Source of the DNA: a virus
Strand: one strand, 5' to 3'
DNA: 29,906 nt
Virus record (IMG/VR): IMGVR_UViG_3300050821_009352
Span: 1-29,906 of that record
In this document: in pieces, positions 15,208 through 24,255 of the stretch
Numbering within the stretch: the first letter of the stretch is position 1
How the letters are laid out: every line of letters begins with the position of its first letter
Program-made: the position numbers and the translations under genes
Notes under the pieces: generated by a model
Database searches by the model: none
What the model saw: the letters and a program-made list of their open reading frames with translations, nothing else
What the model was told of the DNA's origin: nothing

Positions 15208-15876
15208 ATGGCACTGATTCAGCGGCCCGTGAAGACGCTCGGCAACCGGGAATATGCCCAGGAGAAGGCGGCGAATCCGAACGAGCCGATCAAGTCGGCC
15301 GAGGTCGATGGCGATCTCGACACGATCTACGCGCTCGTCAATGGCCAGCTTGATACGGCGAACCTGAAGGCGAGCGCGAACATTGTCGGCACGCAGCTGG
15401 CGCCGGGCGCGAATATCCTTGCCTCGCAATTGGCACCGGGGGCAGGCATCACGGTAGGCCAGATAAGCCCAGGCTCCACCCTGCGAGGTGTCGTCACTGC
15501 GAGCCCGGTGCTGACGAGTATCACAACCACCGAAACGCCCATCTGCACGCTGCCGAGCCTGTCGACGCATGGTGGGCTCGTGATCATCGCCGGCTGGTGG
15601 GATGCCACGGTCGATCTGCTTGCCACTGCCGGGGGCACCACCGGGGTCGTCACGATCCGTGTGAAGCGCGACGGGACAGGGTTTTGGGCAATTACCCCCA
15701 CGTTCGGCGTCTCGCCCAACATTAGTATTACCGTGGCGCTCCCGGCTCCCGTGATATTCGACTCGCCGTCGCCCGTGGGAGCACATGTCTACTCGATTAC
15801 GGCGGTGAGCAACACGGCGAATATATCGATCGCGTCGGGGACCAGTGGAAACATCTGGGCCGTGGAGTTCGCATGA
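15208..15876 (+). CDS. Tail-fibre-like protein with C-terminal knob shared with 23433-24239
   Basis: ATG 15208; 222 residues. The N-terminus (KTLGNREYAQEKAANPNEPI then DGDLDTIYALVNGQLDTANL) is the kind of segment that anchors fibres to the tail. A short beta-helix-like repeat follows (NIVGTQLAPGANILASQLAP). The last about 120 residues are a beta domain, GGLVIIAGWWDATVDLL ... GAHVYSITAV ... GNIWAVEFA, with the same pattern as the end of the collagen-like fibre at 23433. It is probably a trimeric receptor-binding fibre. The stop overlaps the GNAT gene (ATGA). Confidence 0.7.
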   Translation: MALIQRPVKTLGNREYAQEKAANPNEPIKSAEVDGDLDTIYALVNGQLDTANLKASANIVGTQLAPGANILASQLAPGAGITVGQISPGSTLRGVVTASPVLTSITTTETPICTLPSLSTHGGLVIIAGWWDATVDLLATAGGTTGVVTIRVKRDGTGFWAITPTFGVSPNISITVALPAPVIFDSPSPVGAHVYSITAVSNTANISIASGTSGNIWAVEFA

Positions 15877-16466
15877 TTGTTCGGCCCGCCACGCTCGCCG
15901 ATATCCCCGACCTCCGCCACGGCTACGCCGCGCTGGTCACCGAACAGCAACAGCGCTATCCGAGCGAGTATCCGGTGGTCGACGCCGAGGAGCTCGATAA
16001 TTTTGTGTTGGCCATCGTGCGGGCGCTGCAGCAACCGCAGAGCTTTCGCGCGTGGGTGGCGGAAGGGTTCGGGCAGCACATCATCGGGTTTGTCGGCGGC
16101 TCGATCGAGAGCCGCGCCGTCACGAAGCCGCATCTGTACGGCTACATCCATTGGATCTGGGTGGAGCCCAGCGAGCGGCAGCACGGCATCGCGAAGGCGC
16201 TCCTCGCCGCGATCTCCGGGTGGTACGCCGGCACCGAGATCGCGCACATCGAGGCGCACGAGCTGGCCCGTGACCACCAGTGGGAGTCGCGGGGCTGGCG
16301 GCCGTTGCGGACGCATCTTTACATCCCGACGGGCACGCTGGCGACGTGGGCCCACGGGCACCCTGCTGCGCCCGAGGTGTCCGCGGCGCCCGCCCTTCGG
16401 AAACGCCCCGGGCGCCCCAAGAAGCGCAAGGAGCGCGTACAGCACGTGAACGGGGGCGCGGCATGA
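15873..16466 (+). CDS. GNAT-family N-acetyltransferase with basic AT-hook-like tail
   Basis: ATG 15873 overlaps the fibre gene stop. The 197-residue protein opens IVRPATLADIPDL, the classic first strand/helix of GNAT enzymes. The acetyl-CoA pyrophosphate loop is WVEPSERQHGIAKALLAA, with R102-x-x-G105-x-A107, followed by the usual helix. The last 30 residues carry RKRPGRPKKRK (176-186), an AT-hook-like GRP core flanked by basic residues. GNATs move an acetyl group from acetyl-CoA to an amine; the target is unknown. Coupling to a fibre gene suggests either virion-protein acetylation or modification of a host factor; the basic tail could bind DNA. Confidence 0.8.
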   Translation: MIVRPATLADIPDLRHGYAALVTEQQQRYPSEYPVVDAEELDNFVLAIVRALQQPQSFRAWVAEGFGQHIIGFVGGSIESRAVTKPHLYGYIHWIWVEPSERQHGIAKALLAAISGWYAGTEIAHIEAHELARDHQWESRGWRPLRTHLYIPTGTLATWAHGHPAAPEVSAAPALRKRPGRPKKRKERVQHVNGGAA

Positions 16467-17377
16467 AGCCCGACAGCCGCCGCTACCACCGGCGAAAGGG
16501 CCCGCGGCATCAGCGCGGCTTCAACTTCGGCCAGCAGTCGTCGACGCCGGAGATCATGCGGCCCTTCGGCTACATGCCAAACAACATCGCCCGGCAGATG
16601 TGGCGGCAACAGGAGCAGCCGTTCCTGCGGGCGCTCGGCATCCAGGGCGGTCAAGGCCCGGAGGCGGGCCTCTTGAATTTCCTGGGCGGTGGTGCCGGCG
16701 CCGGGCCGACCGGCGGCTTCCTCGGGCAAATGATCCCGGGCCTCCAGGGCATCGGCGCGGATGCCGCGACCACGGGCACGCAGACGTTTCAGGGGCTGCA
16801 AGGGCAGGTCGATCAGTTCCTGAACCAGTTGCCCGGGTTCCAGCAGGTGGCGAATCAAGGCATCGGGGCGACCGAGCAGGGCGCGGGATACGCCGGCCAG
16901 TTCGCCCAGAGCGCCTTCGATCCGCAATCGCAGAATGCGCTCTACCAGCAGGCAGGCCAGCGGATGCTCGATCTGATGCGGCCGGGCGAAGCGGGGCGCG
17001 GCCTCCAAGCGCAAGGAGCCGGGCAGCAGAGCGAGCAGGATGCGCTGCAAAATCTCTCGTTCCAGCAAGCCCAGCAGCAACAGGCCAATCAGCTTCAGGC
17101 CATTCAGCAGATGATGGGCGCGGGCGGGCAGCTCGGGCAGGCCGCCGGCGTCGGGGCGCAGCTCGGGCAAGCGGGCATCAGTCCGATGGCGCAACTCTTC
17201 GGCCAGGTGCCGGGATTGATGAATATCCAATCGCAGCAGTACGGCCTGCCGTTCCAGGGCGTGCAGGACTTCCTCGGGCTCCTTGGGTTCGGCCAGCAAG
17301 GCGCCGGCAACCTGCTCGGCATGACCGCGCCGCAGGTGGCGACCAAGTCGAGTCAGTACAACGTCGGGATCCTCTGA
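16463..17377 (+). CDS. Gln/Gly-rich internal virion-type protein
   Basis: ATG 16463 overlaps the GNAT stop (ATGA). The 304-residue product has a short basic N-terminus (KPDSRRYHRRKGPRHQRGFN), then Gly-rich and Gln-rich helical stretches (SFQQAQQQQANQLQAIQQMM, GQLGQAAGVGAQLGQAGISP). The composition resembles ejection (internal core) proteins of short-tailed phages, which leave the head ahead of DNA. It is the first of five consecutive genes of this character (16463-22163). No specific family recognised. Confidence 0.6.
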   Translation: MKPDSRRYHRRKGPRHQRGFNFGQQSSTPEIMRPFGYMPNNIARQMWRQQEQPFLRALGIQGGQGPEAGLLNFLGGGAGAGPTGGFLGQMIPGLQGIGADAATTGTQTFQGLQGQVDQFLNQLPGFQQVANQGIGATEQGAGYAGQFAQSAFDPQSQNALYQQAGQRMLDLMRPGEAGRGLQAQGAGQQSEQDALQNLSFQQAQQQQANQLQAIQQMMGAGGQLGQAAGVGAQLGQAGISPMAQLFGQVPGLMNIQSQQYGLPFQGVQDFLGLLGFGQQGAGNLLGMTAPQVATKSSQYNVGIL

Positions 17378-18123
17378 TGAATCTTGCGTATGGTGGTCCG
17401 ACGATGGGGGGCGATGGGGGGAGTGGATTCAGTCCCTTCGGCAACTACGGTGGTGGGGGTTTCGGGAACTTCGGCGGCGGAATGTTCGGCGGCTCGATGG
17501 GGAACTACGGCGGCGGGATGGGGAACTACGGCGGCGGGATGTTCGGTGGCTTCGGGGGCGGACCGCAGGACTTCAGTCAGTTCATGGGCGGGATGTTCGG
17601 GAACCAGGGACCGGGCTTCGCGCAAGGGCCGGCGGGCTACCCGCAGATCCAGCAGATGCTGCAGGGGCCTCAAGGGGGCTACGGCGGTCCCATGGGCCCC
17701 TACGGCGGCCCCAGCTATTTCCAAGGCAACTTCTCCCAAGGCACCGGCGATCAACTGACGCCGGCCGGGATGCTGGCCCTCGGCCAGAGCCAGATGGGGG
17801 CTGGCCTGCCGCAAGCCGGCTACACCCCGCAGACGATGGCGGGCCCGGCGCCCGCTGGCCCGGGCGGTCCCGGCATGCCGGCGGCCCCGATGCAGCAACA
17901 GCTCCCGCAGGCCCTGCAGACCTTCCTCGGTGGCCTCCAAGGGCCCGCAGCGGGCGCGCAGCAAGCTGGGCGGTATGGAGGCCAGCACCCCTTCCACCAG
18001 CTGCAGGCCATGCTCCATGGGCTCGGTGGCGCTGGTGGTGGTGCGACGCCGTATGGGGGCGTCCATCCCGTCCACCAACTCGAGGCCACGCTGCGCGGGC
18101 TCGGCTACGGTCGGAGGGGCTGA
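17377..18123 (+). CDS. Gly/Met/Tyr-rich low-complexity virion-type protein
   Basis: ATG 17377 overlaps the previous stop; 248 residues. The first 65 residues are Gly-rich repeats, with MGNYGGG twice in a row and FGGGMFGG blocks. The middle is Gly/Pro/Gln-rich (QGPQGGYGGPMGPYGGPSYF). The C-terminal part has two related copies: HPFHQLQAMLHGLGG and HPVHQLEATLRGLGYG. Probably flexible, perhaps a virion-internal or linker protein. Function not assignable. Confidence 0.55.
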   Translation: MNLAYGGPTMGGDGGSGFSPFGNYGGGGFGNFGGGMFGGSMGNYGGGMGNYGGGMFGGFGGGPQDFSQFMGGMFGNQGPGFAQGPAGYPQIQQMLQGPQGGYGGPMGPYGGPSYFQGNFSQGTGDQLTPAGMLALGQSQMGAGLPQAGYTPQTMAGPAPAGPGGPGMPAAPMQQQLPQALQTFLGGLQGPAAGAQQAGRYGGQHPFHQLQAMLHGLGGAGGGATPYGGVHPVHQLEATLRGLGYGRRG

Positions 18124-18791
18124 TGGACCCGAACCAACTGATGCAGATCATCCAGATGCTCAGCCAGCAAGGTGGTAGCGGTGGTATGGGCGGCATGGGC
18201 ATGGGCGGCATGGGCGGCATGGGTGGCATGGGCATGGGGGCGATGGGGCAGGCGATGCCGCAGATCCAGATGCAGCCGATGCAACCGACGGCGCCCGCCA
18301 CGCGGGTGATTCCGGCCGCACCCATGGCGCCCATGGGAGGCGGGCATTCGATGAGTGCGGGCAGTCTGCTCGGCGGCATGATGGGCCCGTCGCAGCAGGC
18401 ACCGGCGGGGCCTCAGCCCCCGCTCCAGAGCGCGCAGGGCCCCGACCCGAGCACCTTGGCGCCCGCCGTGCAGGCCGGCATCACGCAGATGCAGTCGCCG
18501 GTGCCGCTCCAGGCCGCGCAGGCCCCGGATATCAGCACAGTGCTCGGCGGCGTGACGCCGGATCAGTCGCGGCTTGGGCCGTCCGGCGGTGGTGACGGCG
18601 GCATCGCCAGCACGCTCGGCACCGCCGGCACGAACATTTACCAGAACTTCCTTGCGCAGTTCGGGCTCGGGCCGAAGGCCCAGACAGGCCCCGCCTCCAA
18701 GGTGAACGAGCCCTTCAGCCCGCCGTACACTGCGGGCCACAACTTCTTCCATATCGGCTCGATCATCGGCGCGGCACTCGGCGCGATGTAA
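18123..18791 (+). CDS. Met/Gly-repeat virion-type protein
   Basis: ATG 18123 overlaps the previous stop (TGATG); 222 residues. A short helix (MDPNQLMQIIQMLSQQ) is followed by a Gly-Gly-Met repeat (GGMGGMGMGGMGGMGGMGMG, residues 20-39), then a Pro/Gln/Ala-rich stretch. The C-terminal 70 residues look folded (IASTLGTAGTNIYQNFLAQF, HNFFHIGSIIGAALGAM) and could insert in a membrane. The ending and gene order fit a small ejection protein; this is inference. Confidence 0.55.
   Translation: MDPNQLMQIIQMLSQQGGSGGMGGMGMGGMGGMGGMGMGAMGQAMPQIQMQPMQPTAPATRVIPAAPMAPMGGGHSMSAGSLLGGMMGPSQQAPAGPQPPLQSAQGPDPSTLAPAVQAGITQMQSPVPLQAAQAPDISTVLGGVTPDQSRLGPSGGGDGGIASTLGTAGTNIYQNFLAQFGLGPKAQTGPASKVNEPFSPPYTAGHNFFHIGSIIGAALGAM
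18179..18241 (+). repeat. GGCATG-type short tandem repeat
   Basis: The stretch is built of repeated units of GGC ATG and GGC/GGT ATG GGC that encode the Gly-Gly-Met tract of the gene at 18123. In-frame copy-number change by slippage would alter tract length without breaking the gene. There is no sign of a regulatory role. Confidence 0.7.
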
Positions 18792-18792
18792 G

Positions 18793-20637
18793 ATGGCGTG
18801 GGACGACGTCAAGCACTTTCTCGGGGAAGCCCTCGGGGATGTGTCCCTGTTTCTCCGCCCAGCGAGCACGTGGGGCACCATCCCCGATGTCATCGCGAAG
18901 CGCCAGGAGGAAGTGCAGAAGCCGGGGGTGGCGCAGTCGCTCGTCGGGAGCCCCTTTCGGGCTGGCCTCCTCGGGGTTGGTGGCAAGGATGTTGGTGGGC
19001 AGTTCAAGCCCGACATCCCGCCACCCGCGAACGTCGTCCTGCACCACGTCACGGACGAGAACGGGAAGGTCGTTCCCGGTGCCTTCGTCGATCCGAACAG
19101 TGGCAAGTTCTTCAAGGGGGGTTGGGACCTCGATGAGGTGATGACGAAGGCGAAAGAGCTGGGCCTCACGGGGCCCGGTGGCGACTACGAGACGGGCGAT
19201 GTGCGGGTGGGGCCGTTGACATTGCATCGCAAGCCCGGGGCGATGCCGGCGCCGCCGGAAGGCATGACCCCGGCGGGGGCGCGGTTCGATGAGAAGACGA
19301 ACCGCTGGATCCCGTACTACAAGACGCCGGGCGCGGACAAGGGCCCGACGGCGATTCCGCCCGACCAGCTGCCGTTTTCGACGGACGAGACCCCGCCCGC
19401 TACACCCCAAGGCGCCAAGACCACCGCCCCCACCACGACGACGCTGCCGACGCGCACGAACAATCCCGGCGATATCACGGCGTCACCTGCGACGCTCGGA
19501 TTTCCCGGCGTGACCGGCACCGTGAAAGGCCCGACGGGCCTGCACTTCCTGCAGTTCGACACGCCGGAGCACGGCGCACAGGCCATTGGGCTCGAACTCC
19601 AACGGCCGCTGTATCGCGGGCTCACGTTCGACAAGGCGATGCACAAGTGGAGTGGCGGCGGCTACGGCGCCGCCGACGTGGCCCCCGACATCGATCCGAA
19701 CCAGCAGATCGGCACCATGACACCGGAGCAACTGCAGCAGGTGGGCCAGGGCATGGCGCGGCGCGAAGGGTTCCAGGGCGGCGTGCAGCCAGTGGCTGCG
19801 CGGCCCGGTGGCTCCCGCCTCGGCCCGAGCGGGGCCCCGCCCGAGGGCGCTCCACCGCAGGCGGGCGCCGCAGCACCGAAGCCCTCACAAGAGGAGTGGT
19901 TGCGGCAGCATCCCGGCTCCTCCATCGAGTACGGGCCCCACGGTGTCGCCCACATCCGGCAGGCGGCCCCGCCGGCCCACCGCACCGACCAAGAACGCTT
20001 CTTCGACGAGCATCCGACCGCCACCATGCAGGACTGGGAGGACTTCTTGACGGCTAATAAGGGCAATCAGGCCAGTGCGCGGGCGGAAGCGAACGCGCTC
20101 GTGAAGGAGAAGTACAAGACCTTCCCGGCGGCGGCGCAGGCGACGCTCTCAAGCATCTACGCCGTGCGCGGGCTCGCCGCGGAGATGAAAGCGGCGCTGG
20201 CGGACCCAGCGGTGGCCGGCAATCGGGGCGTCTTTGAAGGCCGGATGAAAAACGCCATTACCAGATGGGGCTTCTCGCAGAGCTCCGGCGAGGATGTCTA
20301 TCAGGTGCTGCAGCGGGAGATGGGAGTCATCGGCATTAAGCCCTACTTGACCGGCGGGCGCGGCGCCCAGCGCTGGATCAAGGAATTGCAGACCTTCATG
20401 CCTGCGGCCAGCGACGAGGGGCCGCTGCTCAATACCAAGCTGGATCAGATCCTCGAGCGGTCGAACGAGCTCGAGAAGGACGTGCGGAACGCCGCCAAGG
20501 AGCGCGTGAATCCGGAGCTGGGCGCGCCGGGTCCGGAGGCGACACCGACCACGACGGCCCCCCCGACGACGACGACGACCCTGCCGGCCGGTGATGCCCA
20601 GAAGGCCTTTGACGAGCACCTGAACCAGTACCGCTGA
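18793..20637 (+). CDS. Large virion-associated protein with lysozyme-like domain
   Basis: ATG 18793; 614 residues. Residues about 220-325 hold a lysozyme-like peptidoglycan-hydrolase signature seen in phage virion proteins: RTNNPGDI, then GLHFLQFDTPEHGAQAIGLE, and a late helix with DKAMHKWSGGG, as in NNPGN-type muramidases. A Thr/Pro stretch precedes it (TTTTLPTRT). The C-terminal third is helical (FEGRMKNAITRWGFSQSSGE, LDQILERSNELEKDVRNAAK) and contains a second Thr linker (TTTAPPTTTTTLP). It would open the cell wall locally during DNA entry. No catalytic Glu can be assigned with certainty by eye. Confidence 0.65.
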   Translation: MAWDDVKHFLGEALGDVSLFLRPASTWGTIPDVIAKRQEEVQKPGVAQSLVGSPFRAGLLGVGGKDVGGQFKPDIPPPANVVLHHVTDENGKVVPGAFVDPNSGKFFKGGWDLDEVMTKAKELGLTGPGGDYETGDVRVGPLTLHRKPGAMPAPPEGMTPAGARFDEKTNRWIPYYKTPGADKGPTAIPPDQLPFSTDETPPATPQGAKTTAPTTTTLPTRTNNPGDITASPATLGFPGVTGTVKGPTGLHFLQFDTPEHGAQAIGLELQRPLYRGLTFDKAMHKWSGGGYGAADVAPDIDPNQQIGTMTPEQLQQVGQGMARREGFQGGVQPVAARPGGSRLGPSGAPPEGAPPQAGAAAPKPSQEEWLRQHPGSSIEYGPHGVAHIRQAAPPAHRTDQERFFDEHPTATMQDWEDFLTANKGNQASARAEANALVKEKYKTFPAAAQATLSSIYAVRGLAAEMKAALADPAVAGNRGVFEGRMKNAITRWGFSQSSGEDVYQVLQREMGVIGIKPYLTGGRGAQRWIKELQTFMPAASDEGPLLNTKLDQILERSNELEKDVRNAAKERVNPELGAPGPEATPTTTAPPTTTTTLPAGDAQKAFDEHLNQYR

Positions 20638-22163
20638 TGCCGGAGCTCGACGCCAACCAGCAGAAGCTCCAGGCGTTCCTCGCGCGGTCCGACGTGCCGG
20701 AGGACGCCAAGCGCAAAGCCGTCGCGCTCTACGATGCGACGCGGGCAGAGCAGGCGCACGTCGCCCGCCAGCGGATCGTCACGGAAGGGTTCCGCGAGGC
20801 GATGCCCACCGGGCCGGCGATTCCTCCGGAACAGCAGGCGCAATTCGTGCGCGCAGCGCCGGCGGTCGCGGGCGCCATCAAGGGCGGCGAAACCGGCGCG
20901 GAACTCGGGGCGCCGTATGGCCCCTGGGGCGTGCTGGGCGGTGCCGCGATAGGGGCTGGTCTCGGGGCCATGCCGCCGGAAGCAGCGCTCTGGCTGGGAC
21001 AACATGCGCTCGGCCTGCCGCAAGGGCAGCAGGAGCCGATCCAGCGCACGGCGGAAGCAGGCAGGCAGGGACTCAAGGCAGAATTCTACGGGCGCACCCT
21101 TGGCCCGGTCGTGCAGAAGGGGCTGGAAGCCGTCGGGCAGGTGGGCAGCAAGCTCGCCTCCCGGATCGGACTCCGGAAAGGGTTCGGCATCGAAGGCGGC
21201 GGCGCGAGCGAGCAACTGGCGGCGGGCAGGGCAGCGACGCCCGGCGCGGCGGGTGTGGTGCGGAAGGCAGCGCTCCGGCAGGGCTCCCAGATTGCCAAGG
21301 CCGGGCAGCAGGTCTTGGATGACATGGGGATCAGGGAGCATGAGCAGGTCGTCACCCAGCGGGCGACACGCGCCATGCGGACGGCATTTCGGGATCTGCT
21401 GACGCGGGGGGTCCGCAAAGGGCCCGCGGGCTATCCGGACGCCGGGGAACTCGTGGAACGGCTCCCGCTCCGTCTCGGGAAACACGGGTACGGCGTGGCC
21501 GTCCGCGCGGGTGAGACCTCCGAACGGATCGAAAACCTCATCAATCACACGATCACCGAGGCCACCGTCGCGGAGCGCTTGGCGGCGAATCCCGGCGCCT
21601 TTGATGCCCTGATCCAGCGCACGGGGCGGCCCGTGGCGGATGAGATGCGGCGTAGCTGGTGGACGAAGACCTTGACCGAGGCGACGGGGACCAAAGGGCT
21701 GCAAAAAGGCGTGCTCGATGCCTCGAAAGTCGTGGACGACTTCGACGGCCGGACGCCGCAGTGGCGGCAACAAATGTTCGGCGAGAACTTGCCGCAGGTG
21801 ACGCGCTTCATCGAGACGCTGCGCGGGATGCCCTTGGGGGGCGCGGTGCCCGAGAAGATCAAGCCGATCCCGTGGACCGTCCTCTCGGGCGGCCTTGCTG
21901 CGCTCTTGGGGCACGGGAGTTTTCAGCGCGCGGCGCAGGCCGTCGGCGGGGCCACCGTAGGCCTCGCGGTGCCCTTCGTCGTCGCCAAGATGCTCACCAC
22001 GCCGCAAGGCGCGGAATTCCTGACCCGCGTGCTTACGTCCTCCACGCTCTCGACGGCCGCGCAGGTGGCGCCCGCCGCCATCCGCGCCGGCGCGCAGGTC
22101 GTGACGCAGACCAAGCCGGCCCCGCCCCCGAAAGTCCCCGACCACGTCCAGGTCCCGCCGTGA
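20637..22163 (+). CDS. Internal virion (ejection-type) protein with membrane-like segments
   Basis: ATG 20637 overlaps the preceding stop; 508 residues. Gly/Ala-rich hydrophobic stretches (GPWGVLGGAAIGAGLGAMPP near 100-120; LSGGLAALLGHGSF and VGGATVGLAVPFVVAKML near 420-445) alternate with charged helical regions. Proteins with this make-up, coded next to a wall-degrading virion protein, are typical ejection proteins of podovirus-like phages that form a conduit across the envelope. The C-terminus is Pro-rich ([16 protein letters not shown]). Its stop overlaps the ATP-grasp start (GTGA). Confidence 0.6.
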   Translation: MPELDANQQKLQAFLARSDVPEDAKRKAVALYDATRAEQAHVARQRIVTEGFREAMPTGPAIPPEQQAQFVRAAPAVAGAIKGGETGAELGAPYGPWGVLGGAAIGAGLGAMPPEAALWLGQHALGLPQGQQEPIQRTAEAGRQGLKAEFYGRTLGPVVQKGLEAVGQVGSKLASRIGLRKGFGIEGGGASEQLAAGRAATPGAAGVVRKAALRQGSQIAKAGQQVLDDMGIREHEQVVTQRATRAMRTAFRDLLTRGVRKGPAGYPDAGELVERLPLRLGKHGYGVAVRAGETSERIENLINHTITEATVAERLAANPGAFDALIQRTGRPVADEMRRSWWTKTLTEATGTKGLQKGVLDASKVVDDFDGRTPQWRQQMFGENLPQVTRFIETLRGMPLGGAVPEKIKPIPWTVLSGGLAALLGHGSFQRAAQAVGGATVGLAVPFVVAKMLTTPQGAEFLTRVLTSSTLSTAAQVAPAAIRAGAQVVTQTKPAPPPKVPDHVQVPP

Positions 22164-23446
22164 CCATCGTCGTCCACTCGCAAACCGGCACCGACTTCCT
22201 CGCCCTCGCGCTCCGCATGCAGGACGAAGGGCACACCGTCGCGCTCTACATCGAGGACCCGGGAACGACCATGGTCGGCACCGGGCTCATCGCGCACGTC
22301 CCCGACTTCCTGGTCGCCGCCGACAAGGCCGATCTCGTCATCTTCGATCAGGTCGGCCAGGGGTCGTTGGCCGACAAGCTCCGCGAGGATGGCCATGCCG
22401 TCATCGGGGCGGGCCGCTTCCAGGAGATGCTAGAGCACGACCGCATCAAGGGCATGGAGTTCCTGAAGGCCGCCGGGCTCCGCGTGCCCGAGACCGAACC
22501 GTTCCCCGATGGCGACTTCGACCGCGCCCAGGCGTTCGTCACCGAGGATGGAGGCCGTTGGGTGTTCAAGGCCGACGATGTCGAGAGCGATAAAACGTTC
22601 GTCGCCGCCGATGCGGACGCCATGGTGGCGTACCTGGAACACCTGAACGAGACGATCGAGCTCGAGGAAGGCAAAAGACCGCCGTTCATTCTCCAGCGCT
22701 TCGTCGACGGCGTCGAGGTGTCGACCGAGCGCTGGTACAGCTACGGCGAGCCGCTCCGCGCGCTCGACAACTCCACGTTCGAGACCAAGAAGTTCCTCGC
22801 CGGGGACCTCGGCGTGAGTGTCGGCTGCATGGGCAACGTGGTGCTCCCGCACCAGGATCAGCGGCTGCTCTCCCGCACGGTGGGCCGGTTCGATGCCCTG
22901 GCCGCCGCGCACGACGTCACGAGCCCGATCGATCTGAATGCCATCGTGTCCTTTGAGGACGGCTGGCCCTACATGCTCGAGGTGACGGGGCGGTTTGGGT
23001 ATTACGCGATCCAGGCGTTTTGTGCCTTGTGGGGCATGCCCATCGCCGAGACGTTCTACGCGGTCGCGACCGGGGGCACGCTCCCCGAGGTCCGATTCGT
23101 GGGCAAGGTCGGCGCCGCGATCCCCGTCTCGATGGCGCCCTATCCGTCCGCGATGCAGCATGAAAGAGGCACGCCGATTGTGGACGAGATCCTGGACGAC
23201 CCGGATATCTGGCCCGCCGATGTGATGCTCGATCGCGCCGAGCGCGTGGTGGTGGCGGGCTCCGATGGCATGATCTACTTGGTGACCGGCGTCGGCGACA
23301 CGATCGAGGCGGCGTTCGCGCCCTGCTACCGCACGTTGAACAAGGCCCGGATGCCGGACATCGGGTATCGGGTGGATCTCGTCGAAACCTTGGGCCGACG
23401 ATTCACGCACCTCCAGCGCCTAGGATACTTGCGTGGGTCGGTCTGA
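22160..23446 (+). CDS. PurD-like ATP-grasp ligase (divergent)
   Basis: GTG 22160 overlaps the preceding stop; 428 residues, the length of GAR synthetase (PurD, about 430). The order of motifs follows PurD: an N-terminal Rossmann-like strand ([15 protein letters not shown]), [19 protein letters not shown] (94-112), the ATP-binding lysine strand [13 protein letters not shown] (K137), [12 protein letters not shown] (215-226; PurD has GDxGPNTGGMG), and [12 protein letters not shown] (271-282; PurD has VLEFNxRFGDPE). The metal-ligand Asn of the last motif is Thr here (T276) and the GDPE is lost, so ligation of phosphoribosylamine with glycine is doubtful. More likely a specialised ligase joining an unknown acid and amine. 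It is flanked by virion and fibre genes. Confidence 0.8.
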   Translation: MTIVVHSQTGTDFLALALRMQDEGHTVALYIEDPGTTMVGTGLIAHVPDFLVAADKADLVIFDQVGQGSLADKLREDGHAVIGAGRFQEMLEHDRIKGMEFLKAAGLRVPETEPFPDGDFDRAQAFVTEDGGRWVFKADDVESDKTFVAADADAMVAYLEHLNETIELEEGKRPPFILQRFVDGVEVSTERWYSYGEPLRALDNSTFETKKFLAGDLGVSVGCMGNVVLPHQDQRLLSRTVGRFDALAAAHDVTSPIDLNAIVSFEDGWPYMLEVTGRFGYYAIQAFCALWGMPIAETFYAVATGGTLPEVRFVGKVGAAIPVSMAPYPSAMQHERGTPIVDEILDDPDIWPADVMLDRAERVVVAGSDGMIYLVTGVGDTIEAAFAPCYRTLNKARMPDIGYRVDLVETLGRRFTHLQRLGYLRGSV

Positions 23447-24239
23447 TCCGCGGGCGGGTGTCGGCGTTCGCCGGCCGCTCGGGCCCCAAGGGGGCGGCGG
23501 CGGCACGGGCCCCCAAGGGCCGCAAGGCCCGCAGGGACCGGCGGGCGCGACGGGACCGGTGGGGCCGACTGGACCGCAGGGGCCGCAAGGGACGACCGGC
23601 GCGACCGGGTCGACGGGACCAACCGGGTCGACCGGACCGGCGGGGCCGGGGGTGCCAGCGGGTGGCGCGACCGGGACGGTGCTCGAGAAGACCTCGACCG
23701 CGGATTATGCGACGGCCTGGACGGCGCTGCCGACGTCACTGCCGCCCGCGGGCGCCGCGGGCGGAGACCTCAGCGGCTCGACGTACCCCAATCCGGTGAT
23801 CGCGGGGGGCGCCGTCACGCTCGCCAAGCTCGCCGTCGGGGCCACGGTGCGCCAACTGCTCTCCGTCGCCATCCCGGCCTCCATGTCGCTGACGCCGTCC
23901 ACGTGGAAGGACATCATCACGTTGTCGATCACCACCAGCGGCGGCGTGGTCCTGCTCGTCGGCGCGGGCGGGTGGTGGGCGGCGGGCGCGATGGGTGCCG
24001 TGTTCAACGTCGGCCTTGGCATCGCCCGCGACGCCACCACGCCGACGATGTATACGTTTACCCAGGTGAACGCCGCGGGGAGCGGCACGGCGAACGCGCC
24101 GCTCGGTCCCATGATCGGCATGGAGCAACCGCCTGCAGGCGCCCACGTCTATCACCTGATGGGCATCGCCATCACGACGGGGTCGACGATTGCGACCGGG
24201 GGCGGCGCGGGCACCTTCTATGCCCTGGAGCTCGGCTAG
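23433..24239 (+). CDS. Collagen-like tail fibre
   Basis: GTG 23433 overlaps the end of the ATP-grasp gene by 14 bases; 268 residues. Residues about 17-75 are Gly-X-Y collagen repeats ([20 protein letters not shown]). A linker ([19 protein letters not shown], a common phage-fibre segment) and a trimerisation-like region follow. The C-terminal domain ([14 protein letters not shown] ... [12 protein letters not shown] ... TFYALELG) is related to the end of the protein at 15208. It is the last gene of the rightward block and faces the leftward operon with a 3-base gap. Confidence 0.85.
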   Translation: MGRSDPRAGVGVRRPLGPQGGGGGTGPQGPQGPQGPAGATGPVGPTGPQGPQGTTGATGSTGPTGSTGPAGPGVPAGGATGTVLEKTSTADYATAWTALPTSLPPAGAAGGDLSGSTYPNPVIAGGAVTLAKLAVGATVRQLLSVAIPASMSLTPSTWKDIITLSITTSGGVVLLVGAGGWWAAGAMGAVFNVGLGIARDATTPTMYTFTQVNAAGSGTANAPLGPMIGMEQPPAGAHVYHLMGIAITTGSTIATGGGAGTFYALELG

Positions 24240-24255
24240 CGCTTACGAGCGCTGG
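24236..24255. terminator. Hairpin between convergent operons (possible bidirectional terminator)
   Basis: AGCGCT-TACG-AGCGCT (24238-24253) forms a 6-bp stem with a TACG loop, extendable by a G-U and a C-G pair. It spans the end of the fibre gene (stop at 24237-24239) and the stop of the leftward operon (24243). There is no T-run on either side, so if it stops transcription it is not a classical intrinsic terminator. Confidence 0.35.

Noticed and set aside
20445-22145. 566-codon minus-strand frame opposite the ejection-type protein
   Set aside because: No start signal or domain; the plus-strand gene fits the overlap pattern of its neighbours at both ends.
13164-24239. Diversity-generating retroelement acting on fibre genes
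   Set aside because: No reverse transcriptase gene and no template/variable repeat pair were found in the window.
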